Made by a program: the position numbers and the translations under genes | Shown: one piece after another, positions 26,156-33,988 of the stretch | How positions within the stretch are numbered: the first letter of the stretch is position 1 | How the letters are laid out: every line of letters starts with the position of its first letter | Virus record (IMG/VR): IMGVR_UViG_3300021185_002143 | Location: 1 to 64,000 of that record | DNA from: a virus | Direction: 5' to 3' (one strand) | DNA length: 64,000 nucleotides | Notes under the pieces: model-generated | Told to the model about the DNA's origin: nothing | Database searches by the model: none | The model's input: only the letters and a program-made list of their open reading frames with translations

Positions 26156-28336
26156 ATGAAGTATTTTTATATCAAGAATCTAAGAAGCACTGACATCACT
26201 ATTGTCGGAGATGTCGCGAGCATTAAGTCCAAGGTACCATATCACAAGACTAAATCGGATCACCGTAAGTGGTCAGCTGAAGCCTCTACTGATCACGTAT
26301 TCTACAACACAGTAGAAGCTGACTCTCCTAGGGAGCGTGTCGGTGTAGACAACCCACCTCGATTAATCTATGGTGTAGTAGGTGATTATGATGCAGCTGT
26401 AGACTGGACTCTTATAGAGGATCTGCTTGAAAAAGCACCACACACTCCAACATGGATCTCTAAAACCCACAGTGACTACATGCGGTTAGTCTGGGAGTTC
26501 GAGTCTCCTGTGCCCACATCTGATGACATGTTCCCCGCGTTCATGAAGCAGATGGCTAAGATACTCACGCTTCAGAAGCTACACGCTGGGTTCGATAGCA
26601 CCTCTACCAAGTCGTCTCAGTATTTTGATCTGGGCACACACTGGAAACAGATCGGTGTCTCCCTTCCTAAATCAGTAACTCAAACAGCAGCAATCAAAGC
26701 GGCGTCTACACAAGCCCCTCGATCTGGGGACGTTGTTATACCCATTGAAGTTGTAGCTAAGGAAGTAGATACTAGATTCCCTAACCGATGGTCCAACCCA
26801 TTTGAGGTAGGTCAACGTGGTCCATTGTTCTGGATCAACGATGGTATCGAAAGGGACGGTTGCCAGATCGTCGAAGATGGTATCGTGTGTTATTCAGATC
26901 GTGCTGGTAAAGGGTTTGTGACATGGGCTGAGATCTTCGGTCGTAAGTTTGTTCAGGACTACGAGGAAGAGAAGGTCGGTAGCTTGCTGAATGACTACTG
27001 GTACAATGGCAGAAACTTCTACAAGATGAGCTACGGTCAGGCGGTCAACATCAACGAGTCCCAGATTACAAGGGAGCTCAAGAAAGCTGGGTTCTCTCAC
27101 AAGACAATAAAGGGTAAGAATACCAGCGAGATTGATGAGGCTATACTAGCTATATGCAATGTTAACAGGGTGAATGATATTGCTCCTGTGATTTTCTCGA
27201 CTGATAGGATCGTTGAGTTTAACTCCAACCGCATACTAAACACAGCTTGCTTACACCCCACAGCTCATGATAGTGACGGGGACATTAGCAAGTGGCCGTT
27301 TATCCACGAGTGGCTTCACCAGTTGTTTGCTAACTGCCAAGGGCAACGGCCTACCGTAGAATACTTCTTCGCATGGCTTCAGAGGTTTTACATCGCGGTT
27401 ACCAACCATCAGCTAACGCAGGGACAGGCTATGCTGTTAGTAGGACCTACCAACAAAGGTAAGTCTCTACTATCAAACAAAGTCATAGCTGCATTAGTGG
27501 GTGGTTTCTCAGACGCCAGTGAATACCTAAGTGGCACTAGTCAGTTTAACAAGGACCTAGCTCGAGTAGCTGCATGGGTAGTAGATGACACTACGTCAGC
27601 TGCTTCATTCCAAGACCAGCTAAAAGCAACGGAGCTTATTAAGCGTGCTGTTGCTAACCCTCGTATGGAATACATGGCAAAGTATTCTGATGCAATGTCG
27701 GTGCCGTGGACTGGTCGAGTGATCATGTCGCTCAACGAAGACGCGAATAGCCTGTCAGTTATCCCTGCCTTAGACTCATCCAACAGAGATAAGATAATGG
27801 CGCTCAGGATCTCAGAGAATGCTACAAGCAACTTCCCACCTAACCATGTGCTGGAAGAGACCATCGAACGGGAGCTACCGCACTTTGCTAAGTGGCTATT
27901 AGACCATCAACCTCACGAAGAGATTATGGATGGTCCAGCTAGATTTGGAGTGGTGAGCTTCATTGACGAGAAGATAGCCGAAGCTGCGTATGACAACTCA
28001 AGCCGAAGCTCAGTCGCTGAGCTGGTAGACTGGTTTGCCAAGCAAGCTAGGAACTATACAGCCGAGGGCGAGACGGAGTGGCGTGGGACTCTCACAGAGT
28101 TCCTCATTGCAACGATGAGCTTTAATGATGGTCGCACTGTGGGTCGTAGTAACAACCCCGAGTTTGTCCGCCGTGGTATGTGTACCATGGAGGAGACCAC
28201 TAAGACCAACACCAATGTCAGACCAGTAAGGTCGGAAGGACGCGGTGGTGGTAAGGTGTGGGTGGTCAATATCGAAGAGAAATTTGATATCGAAAAGATC
28301 GGCCATAAACCTACATCAAGTTTGGCACAGATATAG
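26156..28336 (+). CDS. Primase-helicase (AEP-like primase plus SF3-type helicase)
   Basis: 726 residues. The N-terminal part shows an archaeo-eukaryotic-primase-like acidic pair (GDYDA, Asp77/Asp79) and SDYMRLVWEFESP, compatible with the Arg-containing strand of that fold. The C-terminal part is an SF3/DUF5906-like helicase: Walker A GPTNKGKS (430-437), Walker B AAWVVDD (Asp477/478) and a downstream GRVIMSLNED motif with Asn. It would unwind and prime the fork for the adjacent polymerase. Its last 26 bases overlap the end of a convergent virion gene. Confidence 0.75.
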   Translation: MKYFYIKNLRSTDITIVGDVASIKSKVPYHKTKSDHRKWSAEASTDHVFYNTVEADSPRERVGVDNPPRLIYGVVGDYDAAVDWTLIEDLLEKAPHTPTWISKTHSDYMRLVWEFESPVPTSDDMFPAFMKQMAKILTLQKLHAGFDSTSTKSSQYFDLGTHWKQIGVSLPKSVTQTAAIKAASTQAPRSGDVVIPIEVVAKEVDTRFPNRWSNPFEVGQRGPLFWINDGIERDGCQIVEDGIVCYSDRAGKGFVTWAEIFGRKFVQDYEEEKVGSLLNDYWYNGRNFYKMSYGQAVNINESQITRELKKAGFSHKTIKGKNTSEIDEAILAICNVNRVNDIAPVIFSTDRIVEFNSNRILNTACLHPTAHDSDGDISKWPFIHEWLHQLFANCQGQRPTVEYFFAWLQRFYIAVTNHQLTQGQAMLLVGPTNKGKSLLSNKVIAALVGGFSDASEYLSGTSQFNKDLARVAAWVVDDTTSAASFQDQLKATELIKRAVANPRMEYMAKYSDAMSVPWTGRVIMSLNEDANSLSVIPALDSSNRDKIMALRISENATSNFPPNHVLEETIERELPHFAKWLLDHQPHEEIMDGPARFGVVSFIDEKIAEAAYDNSSRSSVAELVDWFAKQARNYTAEGETEWRGTLTEFLIATMSFNDGRTVGRSNNPEFVRRGMCTMEETTKTNTNVRPVRSEGRGGGKVWVVNIEEKFDIEKIGHKPTSSLAQI

Positions 28337-29297
28337 CGCCAGCACCAGATGGATTAAACTTCACCGTGGGTTTAGCAGCCCCACGGTGAGCATCCATTTC
28401 CTCTTCGAGTAATACTCGACAAGTTCCCCAATGATACTGGGCACGCTCAACATCAGCATTGTCCTCAGCGATGAAGCCGAGTAGTCCATGTTTGAGCACA
28501 TTAAGATTCCCTAAGTAAACAATATCCTGTGCGGATCTGAGTGGGACGAACTTACGTTTCATCAATAAGCGTACACTTTTGGATGAATCGGACGGATTAG
28601 AGAGCCTGTAGCGGCGATAGCGGGCAACGGCATTACCCTCGCCCCGCGCTAACGTCAGTATGGAGGTGTTCCAGTCACCAGAATCCACGGCAAAATCAAC
28701 TGTTGGGACATCATCCGTGTTAACCGCTACGATCTTGACGTCATCAGACACACTCTCGAACACGATAGATGTAATCCTAGTTGCATCTTCGTTGGCACCA
28801 ACCATTGCGGTTGATCCATCTAGCTGAAAAATTTCCTCCCCCAGTTCTCCATTTGTGTTGAGGTAGCTTACAATAACACGGCCACAGTCAGTAATATTAC
28901 CGCCCTCTACCATAGGTCTAGCGTATAGCTTATATTGCTTAGACCTGTTGAGGTCAATGATCGAAGGTGCGTATCCGTCATCCACTACGCCATACATGGG
29001 ATCTGGACCCGAACCCTGAGTCATGGTTCCTCCACCAGTTAACTTGATATCATGCCACAGCGATCTGATGGACGCGGTGCTGTCATCAATGGTCGCAGCT
29101 AAGAGGGACTCTGCACCATCAGGTAACGAAAAGTATTCATGGTCCGTCATGATAGTGTCCTCGTAGACCAGATCACGCCAGTATCCCATAGAATATATAC
29201 GTGGGAGAACCATGTTAAGGCTCGTGATAAAGTCAAAATCGGGGCGGACGTAGTCGTTTAGAGACTGGTTAATAGCTGATAAAGTGAGAGCGGGCAT
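28311..29297 (-). CDS. Hypothetical virion-associated protein
   Basis: 328 residues from ATG 29297. A GTG at 29354 is rejected because a promoter-like element ends 7 bases before 29297. The protein is strand-rich, with a helical N-terminus (INQSLNDYVRPDFDFITSLNMVLPRIYSMG) like those of small tail/neck proteins. It contains a long middle region of alternating hydrophobic residues. No family was recognised. It lies at the end of the virion block with its own promoter-like element, so a neck or tail protein is likely. Confidence 0.55.
   Translation of the reverse strand: MPALTLSAINQSLNDYVRPDFDFITSLNMVLPRIYSMGYWRDLVYEDTIMTDHEYFSLPDGAESLLAATIDDSTASIRSLWHDIKLTGGGTMTQGSGPDPMYGVVDDGYAPSIIDLNRSKQYKLYARPMVEGGNITDCGRVIVSYLNTNGELGEEIFQLDGSTAMVGANEDATRITSIVFESVSDDVKIVAVNTDDVPTVDFAVDSGDWNTSILTLARGEGNAVARYRRYRLSNPSDSSKSVRLLMKRKFVPLRSAQDIVYLGNLNVLKHGLLGFIAEDNADVERAQYHWGTCRVLLEEEMDAHRGAAKPTVKFNPSGAGAISVPNLM
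28361..28389. terminator. Hairpin at the convergent junction
   Basis: A perfect 10-bp stem (28361-28370 with 28380-28389, TCACCGTGGG/CCCACGGTGA) with a 9-base loop lies 25 bases beyond the primase-helicase stop, inside the 3' end of the opposing gene. There is no T-run. It may slow or stop converging transcription in a junction with no intergenic space. Confidence 0.4.
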
Positions 29298-29304
29298 ATG
29301 ATTA

Positions 29305-29333
29305 AGAGTAGCAGATTCAGGAATCGGGGTCAA
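29305..29333 (-). promoter_or_regulatory. Leaderless-type promoter
   Basis: TTGACC, a 17-base spacer and TACTCT, the latter ending 7 bases before ATG 29297. It overlaps the 3' end of the upstream RmlD-like gene. Confidence 0.5.
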
Positions 29334-30103
29334 GGGTTGAGGTCTTGCCAGCACCGTGCCATCTCGTGGAATAACTCCCTCGGTCTGTAGAACTGCTCTA
29401 GTTTGGAGATGTCTAGGATGTTATTTACCAATGCTAACCCCTGACTGTGTTGCAGTTGCTCCCCTGTCATTGGTGGCTTTGCGTCTATTCCCAAGCAGCT
29501 AGCAACCTGCTGAATGGTTCCGTATCCACGTTGTGCCACGTTGAAGACGCCACACTGGTCTGCATTCAATAGTGCTGTGGTTGCCTCCACGATTGTCGCC
29601 GTGCTCGTGAATGAGTTTATTTCAGTGAGGTGCTGTGAGAATTTTGGCAGCTTGCTGAGCAGGTTGTTTTTGTCTGGCAAGTCGCTGAAATAGAGGCGTG
29701 GCCTCAGGATCAAGTCTTTTGGACTGCACTCATACTCGGCTGCCAACTTGCTAACAACATACCTGCAATGGGATGCTGTGAATGAATCTTCATTTTGTGG
29801 TGAATTGTTCTGATCATAAACACATCCCGTGGAGATGTGGACAAGCTTCTTGCCATGGCTCTGACAGTAATCAGACAATGCGCCAACAAGAGTTGTATTT
29901 ACGGACATGACGCGAGGCCAGTTCTCCGCTCGCTCACAACCGCGTGTGTCTGCAATCCCAATACAATTGATAATTGTATTGTATCTTTCTAGGGTGTCCA
30001 ATTCACACGGCCATATAAATTCTCTGCGACTATATACTTCGTATCCTTGTCGTTGAAACTCATTACCGAGGAAGCCTCTCCCCAAAACAATTGTATCCTT
30101 CAT
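29330..30103 (-). CDS. RmlD-like NAD(P)-dependent sugar-nucleotide reductase
   Basis: 257 residues of the extended short-chain dehydrogenase type. The N-terminal nucleotide-binding loop is GRGFLG (8-13), and IINCIGIAD and SVNTTLV follow. The catalytic set is ST (91-92) and YVVSK (Tyr115, Lys119). It closely resembles dTDP-4-dehydrorhamnose reductases (RmlD) and related nucleotide-sugar epimerases/reductases. It would make an activated deoxysugar in the cytoplasm. It overlaps the cytidylyltransferase-like gene (ATGA) and belongs to a three-gene sugar cassette. The substrate is unknown. Confidence 0.75.
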   Translation of the reverse strand: MKDTIVLGRGFLGNEFQRQGYEVYSRREFIWPCELDTLERYNTIINCIGIADTRGCERAENWPRVMSVNTTLVGALSDYCQSHGKKLVHISTGCVYDQNNSPQNEDSFTASHCRYVVSKLAAEYECSPKDLILRPRLYFSDLPDKNNLLSKLPKFSQHLTEINSFTSTATIVEATTALLNADQCGVFNVAQRGYGTIQQVASCLGIDAKPPMTGEQLQHSQGLALVNNILDISKLEQFYRPRELFHEMARCWQDLNP

Positions 30104-30606
30104 TTTTCTATGCAGTTAAAGTTACTCGCCAAGACTTCGTCGGGATTAATTAAACTAACGAACTCAGGGGTCTGCGAATAAACCATAGCTGCAATTCTGT
30201 TTTTTAGTTTTGTAGTTGACCACCCATGTGACCTTGTCGTGTATATGGTTTTGATTGGTAAGTCGCTCCCTGTGAAATCCTTTCCGATATAGTCCTCTCC
30301 GAGGATACGGACATTGCACTGGAAGAACACAATCAACTCATACAGCTCCTCCTCTGTTTGATAGCAATAAACCTCATCAATATAGCGAATGGATTTGAGG
30401 GTTTTGTATCTCTCATAATATGGGATGACTGGTCTATATTTTGTGTTTCGGGTCTGTGAGGGGTCTTTCTGTAGGAACACAATAAAACGATCACAGTGTC
30501 TCTTTGCCTCCTCGAAGGTGACAGTGTAGCCATAATGCAAGAGGTCAAAGTTTCCTGCCGTAAAGCCCACTAACGGGGTGTTATTTACCTGAGGAGATAT
30601 TTCCAT
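30100..30606 (-). CDS. Cytidylyltransferase-like nucleotidyltransferase (HxGH variant)
   Basis: 168 residues resembling glycerol-3-phosphate or sugar-phosphate cytidylyltransferases. It has GNFDLLHYGY (18-27), the usual start of the family, and RSHGWSTTKL (125-134), matching the RTxGISTT signature. In the HxGH motif the second His is Tyr (H24-Y-G-Y27), which may reduce or alter activity. It would attach CMP to a sugar or polyol phosphate. It overlaps the glycosyltransferase gene by 26 bases and the reductase by 4. Confidence 0.65.
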   Translation of the reverse strand: MEISPQVNNTPLVGFTAGNFDLLHYGYTVTFEEAKRHCDRFIVFLQKDPSQTRNTKYRPVIPYYERYKTLKSIRYIDEVYCYQTEEELYELIVFFQCNVRILGEDYIGKDFTGSDLPIKTIYTTRSHGWSTTKLKNRIAAMVYSQTPEFVSLINPDEVLASNFNCIEK

Positions 30607-31681
30607 CGTTCTCTTTGCTGTATCTCTCGCCAGTATCGTGTGAATACCACGGGCGTGGTAGCTGCCGCAGGTGCCCTACACATTCACCTTCGATTTCATG
30701 ACCTGTGGTAATGTGAATGTACTTGTTTTTCTCCTCTCGGTGTCGAATCACATGGTCGCATGGGCAATGTGGTATTGCAGCAATTTTAATCCCACGAGGT
30801 TGCCAACCACTCCATACAACAAATAGGTCTTCCGTGCCACTACCATCATAGCCACTCCAGTCGCACAGAGCCAGTGCCTCTTTATTCATCATCGTGCATC
30901 CGAACCCACACCAATCTGAAGGCACAACAGCCCCTAGACCGATGGCTGGGTATGCGTTATCAAACCAACCACGCTGTCTCCACTTCTTAGCATTTAGTGC
31001 AAACACATTTTCCTTAGGCTGTATTTTGTCTATTTCTTTTTCGGCTGCACGAAGCTTTTCTATTAGATCCTCTGGTGGTCGTTTATGTTTTTGACTATAT
31101 TTATCGCAGCGGTCGCGGAGCTTAGTGACCTTATTTAAGAGCCGTGCTGGAACATCCTTTTCATCTTCATAAAAGCACGGAAGGATTGGTCGCTGGGGCG
31201 TTCCTCTACCACATAAAAAGGAACCACCACCTTGGCTTGGGTATGGGCACGCTGCCACGCCGTAGTAACCATTATCAAATTCCAGCATATCAATCATGCA
31301 CCGTAGTGCGTTGCTTGGTGGGAGCACGTCGCTGTCCATGCTTAAACAGTATTCCGCTCCCCATGCAACAGCCCTGCTTGTGGCCACAGTTCTTAGCTGA
31401 GCAATAAGAAGCTGGGTGGCATTGTCGTAATTTTTATCACCCGCTTGTAGACCATCGTGGTGCAACAACTCGACCTTAGCATCTGGAAGCAGTTTCTCAT
31501 ATTCTTTGACTGCTTTGAGGTTTCCCTCTGATCCATCCCCCACGACAATAATCAAAAGTTTAAGGTCGCGATCACACGCAGCCACACAACTCTGGATGCG
31601 CCTCGCTTGTGCTGTCATGGCGTATGTATATCCCTCGGTACCACATGTATATATAGCTAATCTGGTTTTTTTAGTAGGCAT
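30581..31681 (-). CDS. GT-A-fold glycosyltransferase
   Basis: 366 residues from ATG 31681; ATG 31690 is an alternative. The nucleotide-binding domain begins RLAIYTCGTEG. The metal-binding DxD is SMDSDVLPP (116-118). A charged helical insertion lies around 185-225, and the acceptor region carries SDWCGFGCTMMNKEAL and SGTEDLFVVW, where the ED could be the catalytic base. It is probably inverting family-2-like and soluble, with no membrane helix. It overlaps the fibre gene and sits in tail-fibre context, so the acceptor is probably a virion protein or a host-surface glycan. Confidence 0.7.
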   Translation of the reverse strand: MPTKKTRLAIYTCGTEGYTYAMTAQARRIQSCVAACDRDLKLLIIVVGDGSEGNLKAVKEYEKLLPDAKVELLHHDGLQAGDKNYDNATQLLIAQLRTVATSRAVAWGAEYCLSMDSDVLPPSNALRCMIDMLEFDNGYYGVAACPYPSQGGGSFLCGRGTPQRPILPCFYEDEKDVPARLLNKVTKLRDRCDKYSQKHKRPPEDLIEKLRAAEKEIDKIQPKENVFALNAKKWRQRGWFDNAYPAIGLGAVVPSDWCGFGCTMMNKEALALCDWSGYDGSGTEDLFVVWSGWQPRGIKIAAIPHCPCDHVIRHREEKNKYIHITTGHEIEGECVGHLRQLPRPWYSHDTGERYSKENDGNISSGK

Positions 31682-32828
31682 TGGATACATAAGGTATTAC
31701 ATCTTGGTAGAATTGCAAACCCGATCTTCCATACTGGTAAAGTATTTCTGCTTCTAGTTGTATTCCTATACCTTGAGGGATATCCATACTATACATACTG
31801 AAGGTGCCTATAATGGACTGCCCGAAAAAATCAAGTTCTTGGGTTATAGTGGCATTAGTTGCTGTGAGTCGTGTACTATAGCTAGATGATACTCCATCAG
31901 ACGAAATCTTAGTGCTTGTAATGTCTAAACCTGATCTAAGGTATAGTGTTTGCTTGCTGTTAAAGGTGTTGTCGCGACCCAAATTAATAGTCAATATTGG
32001 GCTAGGGGAAGCCTGAGCGTTGGTTGTAAGAATCGTATCATAATCAAGTAGAAAAAAATTATAACTAAAAGTCTCTTCATACGTGTTTGGGGAGTCTTCT
32101 TTTTCTGCAAGTTTAAATGTATAAGTGGCAAACTTATCGGAGCGTGTGCTGGTCGATCCCCCACCAGCTAGATTCCGCACTACCGTGGATGAATAAGTAG
32201 CAAGCAAAGTGGATTCAGTGTGTGACCTCTTTGTATCGTCCGTGTCGGTGGGGGCAGACCATGACATAGTCGCACCATGCGGCAATTGGCATCCTGTGTG
32301 AATGGCTTGTGGACCTTCAAATTCTATGTTAGCGGTAAGATTATTCGTGTTTGGCAGGTTGGACTCATCCCAAGTCTGACCAGAGGATTGCATAGTTAGG
32401 GATTTGTAGATGGGTGCAGTGGTGTTGAATCCTGCACCAAACCCTACCAATCCCGTTTTGTTTTGGGGGCTCTTAATAACCCAAGCTGGTTGTTGATCAA
32501 AAAATGCGCCATCGTCATAACTCAGAACAGGAGACGGGTAATCTGTGAAATCTGAATGTAAAACAACTGACGTAGATGTACTGATTTTGGTATAGATTTC
32601 ATCAAATTTATACCAAGCAGTATCCCCAGTCCTTTTTCGAGGGGCTTGATACAAGACGCCATCCACGTTACCAATGTAATGGTATTCCGTAGATCCTACG
32701 TTTTCTACTATATCTCTCGTTCGGCTGCTTATACTGCTAGAGGTAACTGTTATAGGGTTGTTATAATCGGGATAAGTTCCCGATCCTTCTAGTCTCGCAG
32801 TGGTGGTAGTACAAGCCCCCCCAACCAT
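31671..32828 (-). CDS. C-terminal part of a split adhesin/tail protein
   Basis: 385 residues from the first ATG. The same frame is open for 72 codons upstream, back to a TGA at 33045-33047 that ends the preceding reading frame. No ATG, GTG or TTG start occurs in those 72 codons. The protein is Ser/Thr-rich and strand-rich (TVTSSSISSRTRD, STLLATYSSTVV), typical of phage receptor-binding or tail proteins. It is probably the larger part of one 594-codon gene with the next feature. It overlaps the glycosyltransferase gene by 11 bases. Confidence 0.6.
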   Translation of the reverse strand: MVGGACTTTTARLEGSGTYPDYNNPITVTSSSISSRTRDIVENVGSTEYHYIGNVDGVLYQAPRKRTGDTAWYKFDEIYTKISTSTSVVLHSDFTDYPSPVLSYDDGAFFDQQPAWVIKSPQNKTGLVGFGAGFNTTAPIYKSLTMQSSGQTWDESNLPNTNNLTANIEFEGPQAIHTGCQLPHGATMSWSAPTDTDDTKRSHTESTLLATYSSTVVRNLAGGGSTSTRSDKFATYTFKLAEKEDSPNTYEETFSYNFFLLDYDTILTTNAQASPSPILTINLGRDNTFNSKQTLYLRSGLDITSTKISSDGVSSSYSTRLTATNATITQELDFFGQSIIGTFSMYSMDIPQGIGIQLEAEILYQYGRSGLQFYQDVIPYVSNAY

Positions 32829-33044
32829 AGTCGGGATTCTGGTTATCCTTACTGAGGATATACTTAAGGCTGTTGTGGTGCGTGGTATATTGTCAATCTG
32901 TTGATATGTTGTAAATGCGTTACCTTGGTCCCAACTTGTAAAACCAACAGGAGCATATTTTTGGACGGAATATCTTCCTTGGAACGTATAAGTATCATCA
33001 TATTTGTAACATCGACCGACGTTATACAGGGTTTCGGGTTTGTT

Positions 33045-33047
33045 TCA
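33045..33047 (-). other. In-frame TGA splitting the 31671-33455 reading frame
   Basis: This stop lies in the same frame as the 411-base frame upstream and as 216 open bases plus the 1158-base frame downstream. A TGG-to-TGA change would give a continuous 594-codon gene. Other genes here use TGA as a normal stop, so general recoding is unlikely. Readthrough, recent nonsense mutation and a base-call error are the options. Confidence 0.8.
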
Positions 33048-33455
33048 TCCTACGGCTTCCCCTTCCGATCCGAGACCAGTTGCTGGTTCAAGATCAGTAT
33101 TGGGGGCGTTTAGATCTGAGCCAGCAACCTCTGCCCCATTATGTTGACATTGGTTTGTTGTAACATACGACCGCCGTGTAGTATATCGTGTGCCAACGTA
33201 ACCATATGGATACCAACCAAAATAGTAATTTATTTTTGTTCGGTATACGCCATAGTTCCAGTATGTACCACCGTTTCGTTTTACCGAAGACATCCGTACA
33301 TTTGTGTCTATGACCCGTATAGTTTTACCAATTTCACCGACGCTCCAATAATGTTCTGATGTGCCTGTGCATCTTCTTCCTTCAGCATACGTGCCGCCCC
33401 CCCAACTACTGCTACCGCTGGTATAGTTTTCTACATAATTGATATAGTTTAACAT
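33045..33455 (-). CDS. N-terminal part of a split adhesin/tail protein
   Basis: 136 residues rich in Tyr, Gly, Ser and Thr (NYTSGSSSWGGGTY, NYYFGWYPYGYVGTRYTTRR). The composition resembles the downstream part in the same frame, and the sequence continues smoothly after the stop (NKPETLYNVGRCYKYDDTY). The start overlaps the stop of the upstream gene (TAATG). As a stand-alone protein it would be unusually short. It is most simply the first quarter of a larger fibre or adhesin gene. Confidence 0.55.
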   Translation of the reverse strand: MLNYINYVENYTSGSSSWGGGTYAEGRRCTGTSEHYWSVGEIGKTIRVIDTNVRMSSVKRNGGTYWNYGVYRTKINYYFGWYPYGYVGTRYTTRRSYVTTNQCQHNGAEVAGSDLNAPNTDLEPATGLGSEGEAVG

Positions 33456-33988
33456 TACGTTCCGACTTTTAATTTGTAATATGGCTCATACACCACTCTC
33501 CCAGTGCTATTATATACTCTAAAAGCCTCGTACCCTTCTAACGTAAATGATGTGCTATAAGTACTACAACCAGACTGGCCTCTCCAAACACCTATCAAAA
33601 CTAAAATTCGGGCTGGGAGCCCATCTTTTGAGGATGGGTCCATTTGTTCTAATGGGGGGAGTCCTGTATCTAGCGAATAGGAAACACTACTAGCTTGCCC
33701 GTCAGTAAAACTTACATCTGCAAAAATATAGATTGATTCTTCGTCTTCTATCAGTGAAGTGGCGACAGGTAAGCCTTGATCCCAATCCGTGTTAAGGACA
33801 TTGTTAATGGTGCCCGCGCCAACTTTGATATAATATTCTGGGATATCCGCGTCTCCTTCGTTAATTAGACTTAGTTCAAATGGAGAGCATTTAGATGATT
33901 CAATCGAACGACCACTTGGTGGGTGGCTAACTATTGGATCAGGTTGGTAGTAACCAGTAGGTCCTCCGTTGTAATCAGGATATGGCAT
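33455..33988 (-). CDS. Hypothetical tail-associated protein
   Basis: 177 residues, strand-rich and acidic, with many Tyr, Ser and Pro residues (MPYPDYNGGPTGYYQPDP). No signal peptide and no recognised family. It overlaps both neighbours (14 bases with the repeat protein and TAATG with the split adhesin), so it is part of one translationally coupled tail operon. Probably a structural or assembly factor for the repeat protein. Confidence 0.5.
   Translation of the reverse strand: MPYPDYNGGPTGYYQPDPIVSHPPSGRSIESSKCSPFELSLINEGDADIPEYYIKVGAGTINNVLNTDWDQGLPVATSLIEDEESIYIFADVSFTDGQASSVSYSLDTGLPPLEQMDPSSKDGLPARILVLIGVWRGQSGCSTYSTSFTLEGYEAFRVYNSTGRVVYEPYYKLKVGT

Noticed and set aside
33045-33047. Genome-wide TGA recoding
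   Set aside because: TGA is used as the only sensible stop in many overlapping genes (ATGA junctions at 21396, 30100, 54129 and others), so only this single site is unusual.
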